NCBI GenBank assembly: GCA_008704415.1
Contig: VXIS01000025.1
Coordinates: forward strand, 62,001 to 126,000
Source of the DNA: Sphaerosporella brunnea
Lineage: Eukaryota; Ascomycota; Pezizomycetes; Pezizales; Pyronemataceae
Direction: 5' to 3'
DNA: 64,000 nt
The translations under genes and the position numbers were made by a program. The notes beneath the pieces were generated by a model. That model made no database searches, had not been told where the DNA came from, and saw only the letters and a program-made list of their open reading frames with translations. Positions 56,139 to 64,000 of this stretch are shown piece by piece (the first letter of the stretch is position 1; every line of letters starts with the position of its first letter).

Positions 56139-58223
56139 CTATTCGTATGTCACCTCAACCCGCCCCACCTTCTCCCTCATACCTTTCTTCCCTTTCTTTT
56201 CCATGCTCATCTCATACACCACAGCACCACCGGTCACCGTCATATCCAGCGAATAATCAACCCGATAGAAAATCTCGCCCCTCTCATTCCTCATCTTTAC
56301 AAAGCGGTGGACGGGCACTGGTTCGCTGGTCATAACACACAGCTTCCTTACGGTTGGGTCGCGTTTATCAGGCGCATTCTCCTCGTCGCAGACCCACAGC
56401 TCTGTTTTCAACGAGTGGGCGTCGCCGATTATTTCCGCGGCTGGAATGGTGCGGTAAAACAGGAAAGAAAGTGTGCGAGAAGAAGTGGTAACGTCTCCCT
56501 TTGCCCTGTCAGTCACAATGCCTCCTCATCGGCAAGGGGAGGGGTACATACTCTTCGTATATACCACTGTACTCGATTCCTCACCACCCATTCACATCTA
56601 AGCTGGTGCCAACACTTCTCGTCCTCTTGATGTTTCTGCGGATCAAACCGCGCATCATGCACCACTCCATAATATCGTCTACTAAGCCTTGCGGCGACCG
56701 TATCTCCTTGCAACCCGCGTATTATAGCACCACGGACTACGGCAGTCCACGCATTCCGCGGCTGTAGCACCGGTATGCTACCGGCCGACCATGTCAAGAT
56801 ACGCTTGTAGAGATACTCAGAGCTGCCAAAGCCGCCAACCAAAAGGATTGCGCCGACAGGTTTTTGGGCCGCTTTGAGAACCTGTAGAACTTGAGCACCG
56901 AGGAGTTCAAGCACTTGGTTGACGATTGGCTCGAAGATTTCCTTTACTTCGGCGCTACGGTGATATTAGCATTTCACAAAATATCACTCGGATTTTAATG
57001 TGGGGCTTACTGCGATACCCTCAAAAATCCACCACGCACGCGACCGTCTTCAGAGTCGGGAATACCCATTACGGGAACCGAAAAGTCCTCTTCTTCCTCG
57101 TGCGGGAGCTTCTGCGAAAACTCGCGCTTCATGTAGGTTTCCCAGTACTGTTTCATCTGGAATTTCGCACGGTGATCCATGGCCTCGAACTGGTCTTTGC
57201 CGATTTTGTCGGCTACGAAGTCTTCGAACCGCCGGTCAAGATATACAGCTCCACAGAGTGCACCGGTGCCAACGGCGACCTCTTGAAGTTGTAACGGCTG
57301 TAGTGAGGAAATCGTGTATGTGATCAGATCCACTGTTCCCCCGCCGGCATCACACACAGTGAAGCAGTCCCCCTCTTTCAGCGTATTTGGCCGTAAGCTG
57401 CGAAGTGCATACTCCGCCGCACCCTCAGGTTCTGTTATCAAATGCAAACCACCAGCGTTATCTTTACCCCCAAGACCCGCCGCAATTGCCGCTTCAAGGG
57501 TCGTGGCCCGCGCCTTATCGCTCCAGACGGCGGGAACGGTGAGGACATACTCGACCTCAGTATCGCCCAGCACCTCAGCGCCGAGTCTTCGCTCCAGCAT
57601 CAACAATGTATACGCTCTCAACGCACTCAGATAATCTGTCACAATAGCAACTGGAGTCTTTCCCTTCGGAAGCGTTGTTTTTTTCGGTTGGACAAACGTC
57701 GGTCTTGGCTGCGAGGGATCAAGCAAGATCTTAACCCAGCTGAGCTTTTGCGGGTCGGTGGCGGGCACTTCGAAGCCCCATTTGAACACCGTGGGCCCGG
57801 AATCTGGGGATAGCGTACCGCTGTTGCGCGGAGAGGGATTTGCGGTTTCTGGGTCGGTGGAGCCGGCGGAGGGAGTGGGAGATCGCCCGCCGGTGTTGTA
57901 CGAGATGTCGGAGGGGACTTTCCCCCAATCTTTACCGGACTGTCCGGGCCATTGCGTGATGACTTCGTACTCGTCTGGCGTGGCGGTATGTGCCCAAGCG
58001 ATGGCACTGTGTGTAGTTCTGTCAGAGGAGCTCGGAAGTTAATGTGTGCAGCTCAAAATCCGTAAGAGCGGAAAATTTTAAACCCAAAGTCAATGCCGAC
58101 GATTATGCGGCCTTTATCCTGATCCTTGCTATCCACCGCCTGCGGTTGCCGTGGAGTCGCCGGTGCGGGGGATTCGGCATCGATCCCGAGCCCGTGGACG
58201 GAAGGGCCAACGGACGCCGTCAT
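56139..58223 (-). CDS. Hsp70-like actin-fold ATPase (fungal Hsp70 domain protein)
   Basis: Four exons, 58084-58223, 57011-58018, 56552-56954 and 56139-56498 (introns 65, 56 and 53 bp), give 636 residues. The start at 58223 gives MTASVGPSVHGLGIDAES, a short disordered lead. The ATPase motifs are in order: GIDFGTTHSAIAWAH (phosphate 1, about 43-57), VCDAGGGTVDLITY (phosphate 2) and AILLVGGFGSSEYLY (adenosine). Between them is the family's LTVPAVWSDKARATTLEAAI. Later QWYIRRGDV and LFYRTIPAAE match the C-terminal lobe of fungal Hsp70-like proteins without a normal substrate-binding domain. Each junction was chosen because it keeps both frame and family motif. These proteins are common in filamentous fungi; a role as chaperone or signalling ATPase is not known for this one. 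Confidence 0.92.
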
Positions 58224-59189
58224 TGTTCACACCGGCGGCTCGGAACGCGCTGTCCCTATTCCGAAGCGCTGGGCCACGATTTTCAGATGCGCGATATTTC
58301 GATGCCCGGGCGCGGGCGGTCGGTTGTTGGTAATGCTTGGTATGTTCCGTTCTGCGAGTTGGACTTCCTTGCACCACACGCGGGTAAAGAAACAAAACAA
58401 GGCGGCAAGTTGGAAGGACTAATGTAGATACACGGCGCAGAGACGGGAAAAAAAAGGTTCGGGTTGAGGAGAGAGAGAAGGAGAGATCCCCATGTCTTTT
58501 GCGACAGCAGTTGTTACATGAATTCATGCCCTTTTACAACCCCTGCTATCTTTGGCTGTGGTGAGCGCCGACGATTGGATCGTTACGATGATTGTGGGGG
58601 GCTGGCGCTTAACTAGCTTGCGGGTGCGTGTTTGTGAGTTGACAATGCGATTGTCTTGAGACAATCGATGATGCTGAAACGGATGAAACCGAGCTCACTA
58701 TTTGGAGCTCCTTTTGGATCGTTACCGGTCACCGGCCAGGGTACGCAGGGCGTTTTGGAGATCGAAGGGCTTGCAAAAATTCTACCGCCAATTTATCATG
58801 CACTTAATTATGTCTACTTAGCATAGGATCTGAGTACGAGGGTACTTGCAATGTATGGACATATCTTTGTAGTCCAAAGGAAAATTTAAAGGGTTTAGCG
58901 CAGTATTTGGACGCGGTAATAAATCACAACGTTGGAAATCCAGGATATACCCACCACTTATTCACATTCGAGCGCAAGTGGGGGGCCTTTCAAAGGCGAG
59001 ACCAAGAGATAGTTGCAGAGTCATGGCGTTGCAGATAGAATCGATCTTGAAGGGTGAGAATTTATCCAGGGTAAACATCTATACATGGCGCCCCAAAGAG
59101 CGGAGGCGTTCGAAAGCTCGGGTTGCCCAGTGAGAAGGGAAATATTAATATGGAAGTGGTTTCTGTGGATACGATGGCCCGTGGGGAGC
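58224..59189. other. Upstream of the Hsp70-like gene
   Basis: No gene is seen. It contains a small perfect hairpin at 58648-58667 (CGATTGTCT-TG-AGACAATCG). It should hold the promoter of the Hsp70-like gene. Confidence 0.4.
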
Positions 59190-60128
59190 TCACTCGCCGG
59201 TAGTGGCGGTAGTGGAGTTTTTTATTTCTTCGTCCACATCATAATACCTTGAATTGAGCCAAATCTGGTCTTCGTCGGACTCAGGCAATTCTGAGGCATT
59301 ACCTGCAACACCGCATTCTTGGTGCTTCACTGTGAACATATGCACACCTGCACGTTCGTGCTCTCGTCTCCTCTGCAAGAATCAATCAGCATCAGATGTG
59401 TAGACCAATCAACAATACCAAGGCAAGCTTCATCCGAATCGAGTGTTTTCTCAAGGAGATAGAACTTACGACTGCATCTTTTCCTCACTACCTATCATTC
59501 AGCATTGACGCTCGAGCCTTTCCACGCCGAGACCATAAATTTCTTTCACGGAACACAAAGAATCACTCACCAGCCGTCACTCGCCCAGCGCCAAGGCTCC
59601 TTGAGTTCCCAAAGTGCGCTCGGCAAAACGCCTCGCTGCACTCTGGTAGAGCAGCCACCGCCACGTTCGAGACGTTGCACGACGGTATCTCGAGCTTGTC
59701 GAGTGCACCAGAGTACCAGTACATACTTGTCGCAAAGCCCCAACGACCCTTTGCAGTTAATCAAAAGAGTGCTGGGATGATCACGCTCAAAAAGATTCGT
59801 CGATCCCGCTCCCCTGATTGGCCAGATCAGCCATCGATGTGGAAAGTGATCATGCCCGACGAAGAACAATCGCCAGCTGAAAAATACGCTAATGCTGTGG
59901 AGAGCCGCACGCGCAAGGAGCAAGGCGGATGCTCGGTGACTGAGCCAATGAACGCTCGCATGGCTGCACGAAAGCAGGCAGTTCGCCGCTGGGGTTCGTT
60001 TCGATGTTGTTTGCCGGCGGGGGGGGAGAGGCAACTGCAACCACACCAATCGCGAAGCCAAGCACATTATCATTTTTGGCGGGGGGTGGGCCACGTCTTG
60101 CTTTCGCAAGTTCGTGGGTCGTTGTCAT
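59190..60128 (-). CDS. Possible small multi-exon gene, uncertain
   Basis: The best evidence is splice structure on the minus strand. A terminal exon 59190-59372 (RRREHERAGVHMFTVKHQEC, acidic tail, DEEIKNSTTATTGE) is preceded by a clean intron 59373-59469 (GTAAGT to CTTGCAG). Another consensus donor, GTGAGT, is at 59571. A possible start is the ATG at 60128, beginning MTTTHELAKARRGPPPAKND followed by a short hydrophobic stretch. I could not build a complete frame joining these, and a plus-strand frame of 244 codons (59396-60130) competes. No family is recognised. Confidence 0.25.
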
Positions 60129-61510
60129 GATGATGGTGTGGTTTGTTTTTTTTGCTGCTGCTTCTGGGATGAGAGCGGAGATGTGCGGATTTGAAGGGAC
60201 CCATGATCTCGAGATGTGGGGCCAATGGCAGGCGCGGATGTCGATACAAAGATCTGGCGTGCGGCGGCGGGAGGGAAGGGCCCTTTTTCTTTGGTTTCCT
60301 TTCCCTGCGGCTGTCCGTCCACTCAACTTTCTCAGTCTGGTCTGTCTGATGCAGCGGCACTGCAGCCAGCTGCGCTCACCCAACAGCAGGCGTCGACGGG
60401 AGATCAAGCAGAGCAGCAGCGGGAGCTCAACCATCCAAGCCATCCAACATCCAGACCTACATCGTGGCTGCACTTCCTGTACTGCGTACTCTGTCTATCC
60501 AGAGCACACCATCGAGCGGAGACAGCGGCAGACGCTCTCTTCCCTTCCCTCCTCGCTCAGCCCGTTACCAGCGGAATTCTTCCCGCCCCTGCCCCCCGGC
60601 TTGTGCAGAAATCCTCTAGTCCTCTAATAAACGACACCTTACTGTTCCGTTCCGCATAATTTGCTTTGGCACCGCCTTAGCTGTTTCCGCTGCTTTGCTT
60701 GAAAAAGTCCTGCGCCATCCAGCTCGGATGCGGTAGAAGCACAAGCAAGCCACTTGCCTTGCCTTGCCTACCGCCGCCGCCTCCTGTTTTTTTTTTTGCT
60801 CGCATCGGAAGTTATCCTCTTTGCGAACGAAACGAATCACGCACGTCCTCCTTCTGCATGATATGATCTTCACGAATTTACGATCCGATCACGATACACG
60901 ACGAACAATCGCCCTTTTGACGACCAAAGATATCCCTATCTGCGAAACGAATCCACGAAACGAAGCATCATAGACGAAAACGAAAGAAAACATCAACAAG
61001 ATCAGCAGCACCCTCGCCGGGCCCACCCAGCCACTCTTCCTAAACCAGATCTTCCAGATTCCAGATTCGATCGCGGTCGGCTACCTATTCTTGGTACACA
61101 GGCCCCCCACCCCCCCCTAAACGCGCCTGGTCGAAACTAATCCGCATCCAAAGGAAGTTCCACCACCAGCCTTGCCCTTTTTTCGCATCCATCCGAATCA
61201 AATCTGTCAAGGAGTTGTTTACTACTCCAGCCGTCCGTCATCATTCAGACTATCTCCCACCCCCCCCCCCCCTTCTTTGCACGCGACGACGAGACGAGTT
61301 TCTCCAGACTGCCAGCCGTTCCACCATCCGCAAAAGTTATTGATTCATTGAGTGTTTGATTGACGGCCTACTATCAATCTCGCTCGGCTTCCGCCTGTGT
61401 ATTATTGCCCTCTTTACTTCACGATTCAAGTGTCCTGTATTATTTATTGCCAATTCCTCCTACATCTTTTACACCGCCACCATTCAATTCCACCCAGCCG
61501 ATAACCAGCC
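60129..61510 (+). promoter_or_regulatory. Upstream region and probable long 5' leader of the Ser-rich gene
   Basis: No coding sequence is seen. It is pyrimidine-rich with C-runs (61110-61118, 61258-61272) and many CA/CT stretches, like long fungal 5' leaders. Its length and composition suggest a promoter plus long leader for the gene starting at 61511 (inference). Confidence 0.35.
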
Positions 61511-63880
61511 ATGAGTTCCTCGACACGTCCCACCGCCACTGCCAGCAACGACGCATTCCTCCCACGCGGTCTCTCGACTTCAAACCAGGCCTACTACGGC
61601 GTCTCTACCAATCCCACGACGTACGCGGCCACGCCGCCCACGTCAGTATCCGTAGTTCCAATGCCGGAAAGCTTACAACCGACCACAAAAACAAACGGGT
61701 CTGCCGACAAATCCAAAGCCGAAGGCGTAGTCTCAGCCGAAGGAATTTACGGCCCGAGGCCAGACAATCCAGGTAGGTACAGCAGTCCCTCCCCTCACGA
61801 TGACACGCATTATTATTCGGATACTTTGAGCGGGAAGAGGCTTGGGGTTGCCTCTTCCTCAGCCTCCATTAATACTACTACCGCAGCAGCAGCAGCAATT
61901 CATACCACTTCCTCGTTCACCGCGGCTGCTACCCCTACTGCTACCACTACGGCGGTGCACACTCTGGGCGGCCTTCCAGCAACCTACAAGCCGCAGCCCG
62001 TCCCGCAGCTCTCCCCGTACTCGACCATGGCCTACGGTGCCACGGCCACCGCACTGGCCACCACCGCCACTAACAGCGCACGTATCAATTCTCAAACCAC
62101 CACTTCACAGCAGCAACAACTCACCGCTTCCAACGGCCACAAACACAAAATCGGTGGGGGCGCAAACCCGTTCTCAGCTGCCGGAGCTACCGGCGCCGCA
62201 GGCCTCGCCATGGCCCACCACCACCATCAGAAGCAACCCGTGCTCCGCCGGCGTTTGAGCCAGATCTGGACTTCACTGCAAGACAGTGAGCGTGAGCAAA
62301 TCGGGCAGTTTGAGGCGTGGGCAGAGGTGGAAGGGATGTGCGCGACGTGTTTTGAGCCTGGGTCTACAGCTGCAGAAGCACCGAGGAAGCACTGGAAACC
62401 TGAAGAAGGCAAGCGCCATCGTCGTAGAAGGAGCAGTAGCGTTTTCGGGTTGGGTAGGGGAAAACAAACCTCATCATCATCGACAGGTTCCAGCAATAGC
62501 AATAGTAGTAGCGATTCTTCAACCTCCGACGAGAAGAAAAAAGCTCGGCGGCGCGCAAAGAAGGAACGGAGGCAGAAGTTGAAAAAGACCGGGATGATGG
62601 CCGGCGCGGTTATTGCCGTCGGCAAGGTTTTTGGTGTCGGCAGCTCCGGACGTAACAGTACCACGGAGACGAAGCGCGTGACCTCCACCGAGCAAGTGGC
62701 CATTCTCAGTGGAAATGCCGCTGTAGCTGGGCCTTCGACATCTGTTTTTTACGACCCTGGCTATGGCCCCGATGGTACGGCGAACCCGAAATTTTACAGC
62801 GCGGGACGGAAGTCGCATGACGGTGTCTACCAGAACCCCAAGCACTCGAGATCCTCGACTTCTATCATCGGAAGCATATTCTCTAGCGTAAGCACGAAGG
62901 GCAAGGGCAAGGGAAAACAGCACTCCAGGAACTCAAGCACGTCTTCATCCAGTTCCCCCGCCTCCGAATCTTCCGATAGCGGGTTGGCATATGGCTCTTC
63001 TCCCGTTTCTCCTGGCTCCAGCCGAGGCGGCTTCTTTTTCCGCACGAAGAAGAAGTCGAACTCTGTTGGCTCCTCCGAGGGATTGGCATACGGAGAGATC
63101 TACTCGACCTCACCGGAAAAGAAAAGCCAGGACTCCTTCTCGCAGAAGTCGGAAAAGAGCTTTTCAGGCTCCCTCGCCTCGTCGTTTGGAAACGTTTTCA
63201 GGAAGAAGTCGAGAACGAGCTCTTCGTATGAGTACGCGGAACGCCAAAAGTCGAATCAACACGCCGCGGAAATTGCCGGCGCACTCCTAGGCACTGCGAT
63301 CATCACTAAGCATAACTCCCATCCAGGCAACGCACGCATACACTCCTCGCGCCACAGCCACACCGGCCCGTTGACCCGGAGCCGATCCACTGGCGCTCTC
63401 CACGGCGGGACAATGCGCGGCCTCCAACACAAGCTCAGCAACAGCAGCGGCTGGTACGGCAGTAATTCTGCCGGGTCGGTGCGCAGCAGTTCCTCTGGGA
63501 GCAGCTGGTTTGAGCCCGGGGCCGCCGCACACTCCCGAGAAATCGAGAAGAAGTCACTGGAGGAGCAGCGCAAAACGAGCAGCGGATGGTTCAGCTGGGG
63601 CCGGAGCAAGTCTAAGAGTGTGGAGAAATCGCAGTCCGGGAAAAGTCGCAGTCGCAAGACTGGCTTCCTTGGATTCGGAAGGTCTAGGAGCGATACTAGT
63701 GATGGCTCCCGCTCCGATGGCTGGGAGAGTACCGGTTCTCGGAAGAAACGCAGCGCGCAGAAACGCATCGGAGGAAGCCTGCGAGGCACTAGGAAGGGGA
63801 AGGAAAGGCCTGCTATGTATTCCACGCCCAATGACAATACCACCGCAAAGGGGGCATACATAATGAGAGATAACGGCAAG
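61511..63880 (+). CDS. Long Ser/Gly-rich fungal protein with basic repeats, 3' end beyond window
   Basis: Exon 1 runs from the ATG at 61511 (MSSSTRPTATASNDAFLPRG) to 63880, exactly 790 codons, ending at a good donor (GTATGG at 63881). A further exon may start near the right edge, but the acceptor is unclear. The protein is low complexity. A short ordered-looking block, RRLSQIWTSLQDSEREQIGQ then FEAWAEVEGMCATCFEPGS, lies at about 248-287. Then come Arg/Ser- and Lys-rich segments (RRRRSSS, EKKKARRRAKKERRQKLKK) and two glycine-zipper-like patches (MMAGAVIAVGKVFGVGSS and AAEIAGALLGTAII). The C-terminal part has repeated GWFSWGRSKSK and GFLGFGRSRS motifs. No enzyme domain is recognised. The ordered block looks conserved, but I cannot name it. 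It may be a membrane- or cortex-associated scaffold (guess). Confidence 0.75.
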
Positions 63881-64000
63881 GTATGGTTTTCATTTCCCCT
63901 CCCTCGTTTCCTTGTTCTGTAGGGGATAGTCTTTCTGAATTCTGGTTGTCTCTTCTTGCGTGGGGAAAAAAAGACTACATCAAGGTTCGATACCACCTCG

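Noticed and set aside
59396..60130. Plus frame of 244 codons
   Set aside because: Crosses good minus-strand splice signals (GTAAGT at 59469, GTGAGT at 59571, CTTGCAG at 59373) and has no recognisable motif.

Overview
The window looks like a nuclear chromosome segment of a filamentous ascomycete (Pezizomycotina). Evidence: short GT-AG introns of about 50-100 bp, a tRNA-Glu with a 14-nt intron just 3' of the anticodon, fungal-specific families (CSC1/RSN1-type channel, MARVEL-like protein, class III GH18 chitinase, Mep ammonium transporter, Hst2-type sirtuin, fungal Hsp70-like ATPase) and decayed fungal transposons. I cannot name the species. About a dozen protein genes are spread over 64 kb, separated by long gaps, many of them filled with mobile-element debris.

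Layout. 1-18.6 kb is dominated by membrane and cell-surface genes: the 5' part of a CSC1/OSCA-like cation channel (minus, runs off the left edge), a four-TM MARVEL-like protein, a degenerate FAD-monooxygenase-like protein, two large fungal membrane proteins (minus), and a secreted fasciclin-domain protein (plus). A foldback with 103-bp arms lies at 4.7-5.0 kb. 18.6-31 kb is an accessory block with no intact protein gene: a small hairpin, two TIR elements (one holding a transposase scrap), a 955-bp hAT-like element with an 8-bp target duplication, broken DDE and pogo-type transposases, a LINE 3' fragment, a 220-bp tandem duplication, and one intact tRNA-Glu(CTC). 31-35 kb holds a secreted chitinase (plus) and a conserved fungal protein of unknown role (minus). 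40.7-42.3 kb holds an ammonium transporter of the Mep1/Mep3 type. 44-53.7 kb is a second repeat-rich stretch: two MITE-like elements, two more copies of the LINE 3' hairpin, one tiny cysteine-rich protein and a frameshifted SnoaL-like gene. 54.5-58.2 kb holds a sirtuin and an Hsp70-like ATPase in convergent orientation. 61.5-64 kb holds a long Ser/Gly-rich protein that runs off the right edge.

No operon-like pathway or biosynthetic cluster is evident. The shared themes are cell envelope and membrane (channel, MARVEL, fasciclin, chitinase, two membrane proteins) and nitrogen uptake (Mep). I did not find a convincing novel defence or metabolic system. The most interesting observations are the near-perfect long foldback, the hAT-like element with target duplication, a hairpin shared by three LINE 3' ends, probable pseudoenzyme features in the FAD protein, and very short exons in three genes. 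Coordinates of exons were worked out by hand from splice consensus and reading frame; no database search was run.
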